From NCBI GenBank assembly GCA_902790215.1, contig CADAQX010000022.1, positions 1 through 64,000 of the forward strand: a DNA stretch of 64,000 nucleotides, written 5' to 3'. The stretch comes from an uncultured Bacteroidota bacterium. GTDB taxonomy: Bacteria; Bacteroidota; Bacteroidia; Bacteroidales; P3. This document shows positions 51,026 to 59,758 of the stretch, in pieces (the first letter of the stretch is position 1; the number at the start of each line of letters is the position of its first letter). Below the pieces are notes generated by a model that was given only the letters and a program-made list of their open reading frames with translations, was not told the DNA's origin and did no database searches. Both the position numbers and the translations under genes were made by a program.

Positions 51026-53890
51026 ATGATAAAGATACACGGCGCGCGCGTCAATAATTTGAAGAACATCTCTGTCGATATCCCGCAGGGGAAGCTGGTG
51101 GTCATCACCGGCCTGAGCGGAAGCGGCAAGTCGAGCCTGGCCTTCGACACCCTCTATGCCGAGGGACAGCGACGCTATGTGGAGAGCCTTTCGAGCTATG
51201 CACGCCAGTTTCTCGGCCGCATGGCCAAGCCCGAGGTGGACTTGATCGAGAACATCGCCCCGGCGGTGGCCATCGAGCAGAAGGTGAACACGAGTAATCC
51301 GCGCTCGACGGTCGGCACCTCGACAGAGCTGTATGAATACCTCAAGCTGATGTTCGCCCGCATCGGGCGCACCTATTCGCCGGTGTCGGGCGTGGAGGTG
51401 AAACGCCACTCGGTGAGCGATGTGGTGGACTATGTCTTCACCCATCCCGAAGGGACCCGGATTACCATTTTCGCCCCGCTGCTGACAAGCAAGGAGCACC
51501 CCCTGCGCCCCCAGCTGGAGATGCTGCACCAGGAGGGCTTTATGCGCGTGGCGGTGAAGGGGACTGTCGTCCGCATCGAGGACTATCTGGCCTCGGGCGC
51601 CGCCGACCCGGAGTCCGGCCTGACAACCGACGACGTGACACTGCTGGTGGACCGCATTCAGGTACACGCCAACGACCCGGTGTCCGGGCTGACGATTGAC
51701 GACCAGACAGCCCGCGTGGCCGAGTCGGTGCAGACAGCCTTTTTCGAGGGGCGCGGCAGCTGCATTATCCATTCCGAGCAGCCCGACGGCAGTGCGAGCG
51801 AAACACGCCATTTTTCCAACCGCTTCGAGGCCGACGGCATCACTTTCGAGAAACCCAACCCCAATTTCTTCAGCTTCAACAACCCCTACGGGGCCTGCCC
51901 CACCTGCGGCGGCTACGGCTCGGTGATAGGCATTGACGAAGACTTGGTGGTGCCGAACAAGAGCCTCTCCATCTACGACGACGCCGTAATGTGCTGGCGC
52001 GGAGAGAAGATGTCGGAATGGAAGAACCATTTCATACGGCTTTCCACCAAGCTCGATTTCCCGATACACACACCCTACTGCGAACTGACACCGGAGCAGC
52101 ACGACCTGCTGTGGCACGGCAGCGGCTCGTGGGAGGGCATCGACGGTTTCTTCAAATGGGTGGAGGAACAGGGCTACAAGATTCAGTACCGGGTGATGCT
52201 GTCGCGCTATCGCGGCAAGACGGCCTGCCCCGACTGCCGTGGCACCCGCCTGAGAAAGGATGCAGAATATGTGAAGGTATGCGGCCGCTCCATCACCGAG
52301 TTGCTGGCCATGCCCGTGACCGACTTTGCCGGATGGCTGGAGAGCATCGTCAGCGAGGCTCCGGCAGAAGAGAGCCGCAACGGAATGCCTACCACTCTCA
52401 CCGCCCACGAACGGGAGGTGGTACGGCGGCTGCTCATAGAGCTCAACCACCGCGTGGGCTACCTGCTCGATGTGGGGCTCGGCTACCTGTCGCTCAACCG
52501 CCTTTCCAACAGCCTGAGCGGCGGCGAAAGCCAACGCATCAATCTGGCCACCTCGCTGGGCAGCTCACTGGTGGGCAGCATGTATATCCTTGACGAGCCT
52601 TCCATCGGCCTCCATTCGCGCGACACCGACCGCCTGATCCGCGTGCTGAAACAGCTGCGCGACCTGGGCAACACCGTTATCGTGGTGGAGCACGACGAGG
52701 ACATCATGCGCGCAGCGGACTACATCATTGACATCGGCCCCGGAGCCGGACGCATGGGAGGAGAAGTGGTCTTTGCCGGAACACCTGACGAACTGGTGAC
52801 GAAGGCCTCGGAGACATCGCTCACCGCACAGTACCTCACCGGCAAGCTGACCATCCCGCTGCCCTCTTCGCGCCGCCGCTGGCGCGACCGGATAACAGTG
52901 AAGAGCGCTTTTGCCAACAACCTGAAACATGTGACCGTCGACTTCCCCCTTGGGGTGCTCACAGTGGTCACCGGCATGAGCGGCTCGGGCAAGTCGTCGC
53001 TGGTGAAGAAAGTACTGTTCGACGTGCTGCAGAAACGCTTCGAGGGGGTGACGGACTATGTGGGGAGCTGCGCCGGTGTTTCGGGCGATTTGGGTCGCAT
53101 CAGCGGCGTGGAGTTTGTGGACCAAAACCCCATAGGCCGCTCCACACGCAGCAATCCTGCCACCTACATGAAGGCCTATGACGAGATACGGCAGCTCTAT
53201 GCCGAGCAGCCCTTGGCACAGGCCCGCGGCTACAAGCCCGGCTATTTCTCGTTCAACACCGAGGGCGGCCGCTGCGAGGTGTGCGAGGGCGAGGGCTACG
53301 TCACTGTCGGGATGCAGTTTATGGCCGACCTCCACCTGGTGTGCGAGGAGTGCCACGGCACCCGCTTCAAGGAGGAGACCCTCGAGGTGCTGTACAACGG
53401 CAAGAATATTTCGGAGGTGCTTGACATGACCGTCGATCAAGCCATTGAGTTTTTCAGCGGCCAGAACGCCATTGTCAACCGTCTGAAGCCTCTGCAGGAC
53501 GTGGGTTTAGGCTACCTGAAACTGGGTCAGTCGTCCAGCTCGCTGAGCGGAGGCGAGGCCCAACGCGTCAAACTGGCCTCCTATCTTGTGCGCGGCGAGA
53601 GCGTCAGCACCAAGCTGTTTATCTTCGACGAGCCCTCCACAGGCCTGCATTTCCACGACATCCAGAAACTCCTGTCGGCGTTCAACAGCCTCATCGAGCG
53701 CGGCCACAGCATCATCGTGATAGAACACCACCACGACATTATCAAGGTGGCTGACTGGGTCATCGACATGGGTCCCGAGGGTGGACGCGACGGCGGACAG
53801 GTTGTGTTTGCCGGCACACCCGAGCAGCTGGTGGAGCAATCCAACTCCTATACAGCCCGTTTCCTTAAAGACAAAATAGTAAAACAATGA
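51026..53890 (+). CDS. uvrA: Excinuclease ABC subunit A
   Basis: UvrA recognises DNA damage with UvrB in nucleotide excision repair. The 954-residue protein has two ABC ATPase halves: Walker A GLSGSGKSS (29-37) and GMSGSGKSS, with ABC signatures LSGGESQRI and LSGGEAQRV. The four CxxC zinc pairs (CPTCGGYG, CPDCRGTR, CEVCEGEG, CEECHGTR) are intact. An upstream TTG at 51020 would add two residues; ATG 51026 fits the family start (MIKIHGARVNNLKNI). Its stop overlaps the next gene (ATGA). Confidence 0.97.
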   Translation: MIKIHGARVNNLKNISVDIPQGKLVVITGLSGSGKSSLAFDTLYAEGQRRYVESLSSYARQFLGRMAKPEVDLIENIAPAVAIEQKVNTSNPRSTVGTSTELYEYLKLMFARIGRTYSPVSGVEVKRHSVSDVVDYVFTHPEGTRITIFAPLLTSKEHPLRPQLEMLHQEGFMRVAVKGTVVRIEDYLASGAADPESGLTTDDVTLLVDRIQVHANDPVSGLTIDDQTARVAESVQTAFFEGRGSCIIHSEQPDGSASETRHFSNRFEADGITFEKPNPNFFSFNNPYGACPTCGGYGSVIGIDEDLVVPNKSLSIYDDAVMCWRGEKMSEWKNHFIRLSTKLDFPIHTPYCELTPEQHDLLWHGSGSWEGIDGFFKWVEEQGYKIQYRVMLSRYRGKTACPDCRGTRLRKDAEYVKVCGRSITELLAMPVTDFAGWLESIVSEAPAEESRNGMPTTLTAHEREVVRRLLIELNHRVGYLLDVGLGYLSLNRLSNSLSGGESQRINLATSLGSSLVGSMYILDEPSIGLHSRDTDRLIRVLKQLRDLGNTVIVVEHDEDIMRAADYIIDIGPGAGRMGGEVVFAGTPDELVTKASETSLTAQYLTGKLTIPLPSSRRRWRDRITVKSAFANNLKHVTVDFPLGVLTVVTGMSGSGKSSLVKKVLFDVLQKRFEGVTDYVGSCAGVSGDLGRISGVEFVDQNPIGRSTRSNPATYMKAYDEIRQLYAEQPLAQARGYKPGYFSFNTEGGRCEVCEGEGYVTVGMQFMADLHLVCEECHGTRFKEETLEVLYNGKNISEVLDMTVDQAIEFFSGQNAIVNRLKPLQDVGLGYLKLGQSSSSLSGGEAQRVKLASYLVRGESVSTKLFIFDEPSTGLHFHDIQKLLSAFNSLIERGHSIIVIEHHHDIIKVADWVIDMGPEGGRDGGQVVFAGTPEQLVEQSNSYTARFLKDKIVKQ

Positions 53891-54504
53891 ACAATACAAA
53901 CAACAGCCACGCGGAACTCATCCGCAAGACACGCCGCACCGCCAACTGGGGGCTTTATGGCTCCGTCGGTGCCGTCATCCTGACCATCATTTTCCATTTC
54001 AGCCCCTTCCACATCACCTATCAGCAACCGCAGGTGGCCAAATGGATGCTTGTTTCGGGAATCATCCTGGCCGTCCTGGCCGTGGCCATGGACCTGATGG
54101 TCATCCGCCGCACCACGCCGCGCCTGCGCCAGCTCGACAGCCTCGACAACAAACTCAACGGCTACACCGCCTACATCTCGAACCTCTATAGCGGCACCCT
54201 CGCCATCGTCATCATAGAGTGTGTGCTCATCGTGCTCATGTCCGACACCCGCCTGCTCATGATTACCATCCTGCTGGTGCTTCTTCTCTTCCTCTCCTAC
54301 CCCAACATGTACAAGATGAAAAACGACCTCGGCCTCAACGATGACGAGATGAAAAGCCTTTTCGGCGACGCCTACATTGCAGGGACACAAACAGCCTACG
54401 ACGAACCAGCTCCCGACCTGCCCTTGGCCGACGCCCAGTTGGCAAAGGATGAAGAGTCCGCCGATGCCACAGTCTCCCAGCCCGGGCAAGAAGAGAAGCA
54501 GTAA
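53887..54504 (+). CDS. Unknown four-helix membrane protein
   Basis: The 205-residue protein has four predicted membrane helices (about 22-42, 54-71, 100-117 and 119-138) and an acidic cytoplasmic-like C-terminal tail. I recognise no family motif. It overlaps the uvrA stop by four bases and is followed after 41 bases by mnmE, so it is probably co-transcribed with uvrA, but that gives no clue to its job. Confidence 0.7.
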   Translation: MNNTNNSHAELIRKTRRTANWGLYGSVGAVILTIIFHFSPFHITYQQPQVAKWMLVSGIILAVLAVAMDLMVIRRTTPRLRQLDSLDNKLNGYTAYISNLYSGTLAIVIIECVLIVLMSDTRLLMITILLVLLLFLSYPNMYKMKNDLGLNDDEMKSLFGDAYIAGTQTAYDEPAPDLPLADAQLAKDEESADATVSQPGQEEKQ

Positions 54505-54545
54505 CTCCTTTTCCGCTCTGATTGAACTTCACCTTTGGCACACCT

Positions 54546-55877
54546 ATGGACACCATCGCAGCCATTTCCACACCCCACGGCATCGGCGGCATAGCCGTAG
54601 TCAGGCTCTCAGGACCCGACGCCTTTGCCATTGCATCACGGCACCTGAAAAGCCCCGGCACAGCCCATCCCCAGCTCTTCCGCATCGGCGAGAAAGTGCT
54701 GGACCAGGTCATCGCCACCGCATACCACGCACCGCATTCCTACACAGGCGACGACACCGTGGAGATATCCTGCCACGGCTCACTCTACGTACAGCAGACG
54801 CTCCTGCAAGCCCTCCTCGACAGCGGCGCACGGCTGGCAGAGCCCGGCGAATTCACCCGCCGTGCGTTTCTCAACGGCAAACTCAACCTCTCGCAGGCCG
54901 AGGCGGTGGCAGACCTTATCGACTCCACCAATGCCGCAGCCCACAGCCTTGCCGTCAGCCAACTGAGGGGAGGCTACGCCAAAGAGCTGGAAACACTGCG
55001 GCAGCAACTCGTAGACCTCACCGCACTCCTTGAACTGGAGCTTGACTTCAGCGATGAGGATGTGGAGTTTGCTGACCGCAGCCGCCTCCATTCGCTCGCC
55101 TCGCAAATTTACACCCGAGTCACCGCCTTGCGGGAGTCTTTCCACATGGGAAACGCCATGAAGCGCGGCATTCCCGTAGCCATCATCGGACGACCGAATG
55201 CGGGAAAATCCTCCCTTCTCAACGCACTCTTGCATGACAATCGCGCCATTGTCAGCGACATCCCCGGCACCACACGCGACACCATCGAAGAGACCTTTGT
55301 CATTGAAGGCACCCCCTTCCGCATCATTGACACAGCAGGTCTGCGCCACAGCGACGACCCCATCGAGACTCTCGGCATCCAGCGCACCCTAACCACCGTG
55401 GCACAAGCCGATATCGTCCTTTATGTGCACGACGCCTTGCAGTCCTACGGCCATGCCCTCGCCGACCTGCAAGAGCTGCAAGACAGACTTTCCCTCAAAG
55501 ACAAACACCTGTTCATTGTAAACAACAAGATAGACCTTGTCCCGGAGACCCTGACAGCACCTTATCGCACATTCCCCATCTCTGCTAAAGAAGGCACGGG
55601 TCTCGACGCCCTCACGTCAGCATTGGCCAAGGCAGCTCAAACCGACTTGGCGCAGGCACCCGATGTGATGCTCACCAACGTGCGCCACTACAATGCCCTC
55701 GGCCATGTGGAACAAGCGTTGCTGCATGTGGCAAAGGGACTTGCAGACCATCTTCCCGCCGACCTCGTAGTCATCGACCTCCGCGACGCCCTCCACCACC
55801 TCGGCACCATCACCGGTCAAGTCACTTCCGACGAAGTCCTCGGCACCATTTTCTCACGCTTCTGCGTGGGAAAGTAA
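54546..55877 (+). CDS. mnmE: tRNA modification GTPase MnmE
   Basis: MnmE works with MnmG to modify U34 of certain tRNAs (cmnm5U). The N-terminal folate-binding domain (TIAAISTPHGIGGIAVVRLSG-like start), the GTPase domain with GRPNAGKSSL, DTAGLRHSDDPIE and NNKID, and the C-terminal FCVGK with the conserved Cys are all there. ATG 54546 gives 443 residues; a TTG at 54522 would add eight residues outside the family start. Confidence 0.96.
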   Translation: MDTIAAISTPHGIGGIAVVRLSGPDAFAIASRHLKSPGTAHPQLFRIGEKVLDQVIATAYHAPHSYTGDDTVEISCHGSLYVQQTLLQALLDSGARLAEPGEFTRRAFLNGKLNLSQAEAVADLIDSTNAAAHSLAVSQLRGGYAKELETLRQQLVDLTALLELELDFSDEDVEFADRSRLHSLASQIYTRVTALRESFHMGNAMKRGIPVAIIGRPNAGKSSLLNALLHDNRAIVSDIPGTTRDTIEETFVIEGTPFRIIDTAGLRHSDDPIETLGIQRTLTTVAQADIVLYVHDALQSYGHALADLQELQDRLSLKDKHLFIVNNKIDLVPETLTAPYRTFPISAKEGTGLDALTSALAKAAQTDLAQAPDVMLTNVRHYNALGHVEQALLHVAKGLADHLPADLVVIDLRDALHHLGTITGQVTSDEVLGTIFSRFCVGK

Positions 55878-55891
55878 AAAAAACGATAGTA

Positions 55892-55923
55892 TTTCCCCAA
55901 TTCACAAAAAAAGCGTATCTTTG
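55892..55923 (+). promoter_or_regulatory. Promoter of the riboswitch-CoA-transferase unit
   Basis: TATCTTTG (55916-55923) followed by CA fits the -7 box, with TTTC at 55892-55895 in place of TTTG, 20 bases upstream. Transcription from about 55930 would include the whole cobalamin riboswitch. Confidence 0.7.
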
Positions 55924-55995
55924 CATCTGTGTTATCGTATTTCCCAAAAACGGAAACGTTCAACACATCAGACCTTTGAAACAATAACTCATCAC

Positions 55996-56158
55996 CGGGT
56001 TCAGCCCTGTAATGGGGCTGCCAAGAGGGAATCACGTGAAAGACGTGAGCTGTCGCGCAACTGTAATTACGCTATTGACTGGCAGAAAGAACGTCATTGG
56101 GGACAAACCCTGAGAAGACTTCTGCCACGAGGCTATAAGCCAGGAGACCTGCCCCTGA
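55996..56158 (+). promoter_or_regulatory. Cobalamin (B12) riboswitch
   Basis: The core elements occur in order: CAGCCC...GGGCTG stem, AGGGAATCACGTGAAAGACG, GCTGTCGCGCAACTGTAA, and the B12 box AGCCAGGAGACCTGCC at 56138-56153 with CTATA before it. This is the adenosylcobalamin/cobalamin aptamer family. It lies in the leader of the CoA-transferase gene, about 165 bases before its ATG; the expression platform in between is not obvious. In most cases cobalamin binding lowers expression of the downstream gene. Confidence 0.93.
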
Positions 56159-56321
56159 TGATTCGGCAATGCTTTCGCGTCCAAGGGCGTTCGTCGAGCG
56201 GCTACCCAGTGCCTCAGCTGATTTCTATCCGGCACACCTGCTCCTCCCATACCCTTTCCTTTCACAAAAGACCGTTTGCAACGCCCCAAGACAATGACAA
56301 AAAAAAAACAAATAATAAACA

Positions 56322-57626
56322 ATGAACTGGAAAGAAGACTACAAAAGGAAAATATCCAAGCCCGAAGATGCCATTTATGACATCCGCGATGGCCAATGCG
56401 TGGTGATGGGCCATGCAGCGGCAGCACCGCGACTGATTCAGCAAACACTGGCCGACCACTGCGAGGACTACAACGACGTGCTCATCTTTCACATGACCAC
56501 CCTTGGCGACAACCCCTGCTACAAGCCATGCTGCTACGGTCATTTCCGTCATGTGAGCAACTTTCTCTCGGCCAATTCACGCGAAGTCGTTGAGCGGCGA
56601 GAGGGGGACTTTTTCCCCGCCTACTTCAAGGATGTGCCCTCTATGATAGGGAGCGACATCCCCTGCGATGTGGCCGTGTTCCAAGCCACACCGCCCAACG
56701 AGGAAGGCTACTGCTCGCTCGGTGTGAGCTGCGACTATGCCAAAGCCGCCATCCGCGCCGCCAAGACTGTCATTGTCGAGACCAACGAAATGATGCCCTT
56801 CACCTACGGCGACACCATGATTCATGTCTCCCAAATCGACCATATCATCCCCTGCTCCTACCCCCTGCAGGAGCTGCTGCTACCTCCTCCAGGCGAAGTG
56901 GAGCTGGCCATAGGCCGCCATTGTGCCTCGCTTGTGGCCAACGGCTCCACCCTGCAGCTGGGCATCGGTGCAATCCCCGACGCCGTCCTGCAGGCCCTCA
57001 CCGACAAAAAAGACCTCGGCATCCACAGCGAGATGTTCTCCAACGGCGTCATGGAACTGATGCGCAGCGGCGTCATCAACGGCCGCCGCAAGACCCTTCA
57101 CCGCGGCAAGGCTGTTGTGACATTCATCATGGGCTCCAAAGAACTATACGACTTCGTCGACCATAACCCCGACATCGAATTCCACCCCGTCGACTACGTC
57201 AACAGCCCACTCATCATCGCCAAAAACGAACGCATGATATCCATCAACTCCTGCCTCGAAGTCGACCTGCAGGGACAGGTGGCCAGCGAAACCATTGGAA
57301 TGCGGCAATACAGCGGAATTGGCGGACAGGTGGACTTCATCCGCGGGGCCTCTCTCGCCCGCGAGGGCAAAGCCATCATTGCCATGCCCAGCACAGCAGC
57401 CGGAGGCACCATATCGCGCATCAAACCCTTCCTCACCGAAGGGGCCGCTGTCAGCACCTCGCGCAACGACGTGGACTACATTGTCACCGAATACGGCATT
57501 GCACGCCTCAAAGGCCGCACCCTCCAGCACCGCGCCGAAGACCTCATCCGTATCGCCCACCCCGACTTCCGCCCACAACTGATCGAAGAATACGAACACC
57601 GATTCCACTGCAGCTTCCCCGAATAA
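56322..57626 (+). CDS. Acetyl-CoA hydrolase/transferase family CoA-transferase
   Basis: The 434-residue protein belongs to the Cat1/4-hydroxybutyrate CoA-transferase family, which moves CoA between short-chain acids such as acetate, propionate, butyrate, succinate or 4-hydroxybutyrate. GIGAIPDAV and the Glu in HSEMFSNGV (the likely catalytic Glu), the GGQVDFIRGA block and DVDYIVTEYGIARL are present. It is alone behind a cobalamin riboswitch, unusual for a CoA-transferase; the B12-dependent methylmalonyl-CoA route to propionate is a natural link. Donor and acceptor cannot be told from sequence. Confidence 0.88.
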   Translation: MNWKEDYKRKISKPEDAIYDIRDGQCVVMGHAAAAPRLIQQTLADHCEDYNDVLIFHMTTLGDNPCYKPCCYGHFRHVSNFLSANSREVVERREGDFFPAYFKDVPSMIGSDIPCDVAVFQATPPNEEGYCSLGVSCDYAKAAIRAAKTVIVETNEMMPFTYGDTMIHVSQIDHIIPCSYPLQELLLPPPGEVELAIGRHCASLVANGSTLQLGIGAIPDAVLQALTDKKDLGIHSEMFSNGVMELMRSGVINGRRKTLHRGKAVVTFIMGSKELYDFVDHNPDIEFHPVDYVNSPLIIAKNERMISINSCLEVDLQGQVASETIGMRQYSGIGGQVDFIRGASLAREGKAIIAMPSTAAGGTISRIKPFLTEGAAVSTSRNDVDYIVTEYGIARLKGRTLQHRAEDLIRIAHPDFRPQLIEEYEHRFHCSFPE

Positions 57627-57650
57627 ACTTCAGTATCCAACTTTTTTTTG

Positions 57651-57658
57651 TATCTTTG
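57651..57658 (+). promoter_or_regulatory. -7 box TATCTTTG before serS
   Basis: TATCTTTG followed by CC fits the -7 box and ends 24 bases before ATG 57683. It overlaps a possible TTG start at 57656, which supports the ATG as the real start of serS. Confidence 0.75.
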
Positions 57659-57682
57659 CCTTTTGAACAAAAAAACACACCT

Positions 57683-58957
57683 ATGCTGCAACTGCAATAT
57701 ATAAAGGAACATACAGAGGAAATCATCGAACGCCTCAAGATTAAGAATGTAGAAAACGTCGAAGAACGCATCGCCGAAATCATCCGTCTCGACGCCGACC
57801 GCCGCGCCCTGCAACAAAAAGCCGACGCCGTCAAGGCCGAGCAGAACGCCATCGCCAAGGAGATAGGCATGCTCTTCAAACAAGGCAAACGCGACGAAGC
57901 CGAAGCCAAAAAAGCCCTCACCGCCGACCTTAAGGCTCAGGAGAAAGAGCTCGACGACCAGCAAGCCGCCGTCGACGCCGACCTCAACGCCAAACTCATC
58001 TCCCTGCCTAACGCACCGCATATCACGGTTCCCAAAGGCAAGAGCGAAGCCGACAACGTCGTTGTCGCGGAGTTCGGCACCAAACCCAACCTGCCCGAAG
58101 GGGCACTGCCCCACTGGGAGCTCTGCGCCAAGTACAACATCGTCGATTTTGAACTCGGCAACAAGATAACCGGAGCCGGATTCCCCGTCTATAAAGGCAA
58201 AGGCGCACGCCTGCAGCGCGCCCTCATCGACTTCTTCCTCGACCAAGCCACCGCCGCCGGATACGTGGAAATCATGCCTCCGCTCATGGTTAACGAAGCC
58301 TCCGGCCTCGGCACCGGCCAGCTGCCCGACAAAGAGGGACAGATGTACGCCATCCCCCTCGACGGCTTCTACATGATACCCACCGCCGAGGTGCCCATCA
58401 CCAACCTCTACCGTAACGTCATCGTCAGCCCCGACCAGTTCCCCATCCGCCACGCCGGCTACTCCGAGTGTTTCCGCCGCGAGGCGGGCAGCTACGGCAA
58501 GGACGTCCGCGGCTTGAACCGCCTGCACGAGTTCAGCAAAGTGGAAATCGTCGTCATTGAGCACCCCGACCGCAGCTATGACACCCTCGAGGACATGAAG
58601 CACCACGTAGGCGGACTGCTCGACAAGCTGGGTCTCCCTTACCACATCCTCAAGCTCTGTGGTGGCGACATCAGTTTCACCTCGGCCATGACCTTCGACT
58701 TCGAAGTGTGGAGCGCCGCTCAGCAGAAATGGCTCGAGGTCTCTTCGGTCTCTAACTTCGAGACCTTCCAGGCCAACCGCATGAAACTGCGTTTCAAGGA
58801 CACTGATGGCAAGACCAAGCTGTGCCACACCCTCAACGGCAGTGCCCTGGCATTGCCACGCATCGTGGCTGCCCTTCTGGAGAACAACCAGACCTCAGAC
58901 GGCATCGTCATGCCCGAATGCCTGCGCCCCTACCTCGGATTCGACAAAATCGACTAA
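57683..58957 (+). CDS. serS: Serine-tRNA ligase
   Basis: SerRS charges tRNA-Ser, including the tRNA at 204-288. The N-terminal coiled coil (about 25-105, Glu/Lys/Ala-rich) is followed by the class II core. Motif 2 is FRREAGSYGKDVRGL...HEFSKVEI, the serine site contains SVSNFETFQANRM, and motif 3 is LNGSALALPRIVAALLE. Length is 424 residues, normal. It has its own promoter and is followed by a repeat spacer. Confidence 0.97.
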   Translation: MLQLQYIKEHTEEIIERLKIKNVENVEERIAEIIRLDADRRALQQKADAVKAEQNAIAKEIGMLFKQGKRDEAEAKKALTADLKAQEKELDDQQAAVDADLNAKLISLPNAPHITVPKGKSEADNVVVAEFGTKPNLPEGALPHWELCAKYNIVDFELGNKITGAGFPVYKGKGARLQRALIDFFLDQATAAGYVEIMPPLMVNEASGLGTGQLPDKEGQMYAIPLDGFYMIPTAEVPITNLYRNVIVSPDQFPIRHAGYSECFRREAGSYGKDVRGLNRLHEFSKVEIVVIEHPDRSYDTLEDMKHHVGGLLDKLGLPYHILKLCGGDISFTSAMTFDFEVWSAAQQKWLEVSSVSNFETFQANRMKLRFKDTDGKTKLCHTLNGSALALPRIVAALLENNQTSDGIVMPECLRPYLGFDKID

Positions 58958-58965
58958 CGGTTGTC

Positions 58966-59080
58966 TGATTGTGTAAATACGTTATCCGTTGATAAGTTGA
59001 TAAGTTTATACGGCTCGCATCATATCAACGTATCAACATATCAACATAACACAATCAAGCATTCAAGCAATCACTCAAGC
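58966..59080 (+). repeat. Dispersed TTGATAAG-family repeat
   Basis: This noncoding unit is the inverse complement of 12015-12122: TGTGTAAATACGTTATCC, TTGATAAGTTGATAAG, TTTATACGGCTCGCATCA, then ATATCAAC words. It is followed by CAATCAAG words (59050-59080) of the other array type. It lies between the convergent genes serS and the leftward membrane protein. Confidence 0.85.
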
Positions 59081-59084
59081 GTCG

Positions 59085-59666
59085 TCACTCTGCAGCATTT
59101 TGCTTGCAGTAACGGCCAGCCAGAACCGGGTCGTCGAAAACGGTGAGGTAGGTTTTGCCATCCTCGCCAGTGGTAACCTCTATCCGGTGCCAGTCGCCTT
59201 CGTAGAAATCGGACATGAAGGTGTAGCCCAACTGGTCGCCAAGAAGCTTGTATTTGTATTCGCTTCTTTCGGTATATCCGTGTTTTTTTGTCACCACCTT
59301 GAGTGTGCCGAACTCGGAGAAATCAAGTTTATAGGCCGAAACCTCCACAGGCTCCCAATGGCCGATGATGACGCCGGTGTAGTCCACGTCTTTCTTGGCC
59401 TTGGCTTCGTAGCGGGGAGCCAGCGCTTTCTGCTGCTGCGCCGTCGTCACCTGCCCGGCCACCTCGGCGGCCTTGTCGCCCGACTGTTTAGAGTCTTTGG
59501 TAGAGCTGAATATTGCCAAAAACACACATACCCACACCAAAGAGGTGAGCAGGAAGGTGGCCACGACGGCCTTGACGACCTTTCCATTTTCATTCATAAA
59601 CATTTGGAAAGGGGTTAACTGTTGGGGTTCTTCCAGTTCGTCTTCTTCAATATAATCGGTATTCAT
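59085..59666 (-). CDS. Unknown protein with one membrane helix
   Basis: The 193-residue product starts with an acidic cytoplasmic segment, has one membrane helix (about 32-53), an Ala/Gln-rich linker and a beta-rich C-terminal domain (VDYTGVIIGHWEPVEVS, YKYKLLGDQLGYTF, GEDGKTYLTVFDD) that resembles lipocalin-like META/DUF folds. It is probably exposed to the periplasm. Upstream lies the sugar-phosphate transferase gene (92-base gap), and the two may be in one transcript. No function is assigned. Confidence 0.65.
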   Translation of the reverse strand: MNTDYIEEDELEEPQQLTPFQMFMNENGKVVKAVVATFLLTSLVWVCVFLAIFSSTKDSKQSGDKAAEVAGQVTTAQQQKALAPRYEAKAKKDVDYTGVIIGHWEPVEVSAYKLDFSEFGTLKVVTKKHGYTERSEYKYKLLGDQLGYTFMSDFYEGDWHRIEVTTGEDGKTYLTVFDDPVLAGRYCKQNAAE

Positions 59667-59758
59667 ATCAAAATATTTTTTAGAATGTGTTTACGTGTTA
59701 TTGTGATAATGAGTGAATCCTTGACTAATGAATTAACGAGTTCATTATTACAAATTTT

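Noticed and set aside
55921-56325. 134-codon frame across the CoA-transferase leader
   Set aside because: It coincides with the cobalamin riboswitch, whose conserved RNA blocks explain the sequence better than a protein.
58966-59068. Replication origin from TTATCAAC words
   Set aside because: The words differ from the DnaA box at a key position, the unit occurs in at least three places, and no dnaA, dnaN or gidA-type neighbours are present.
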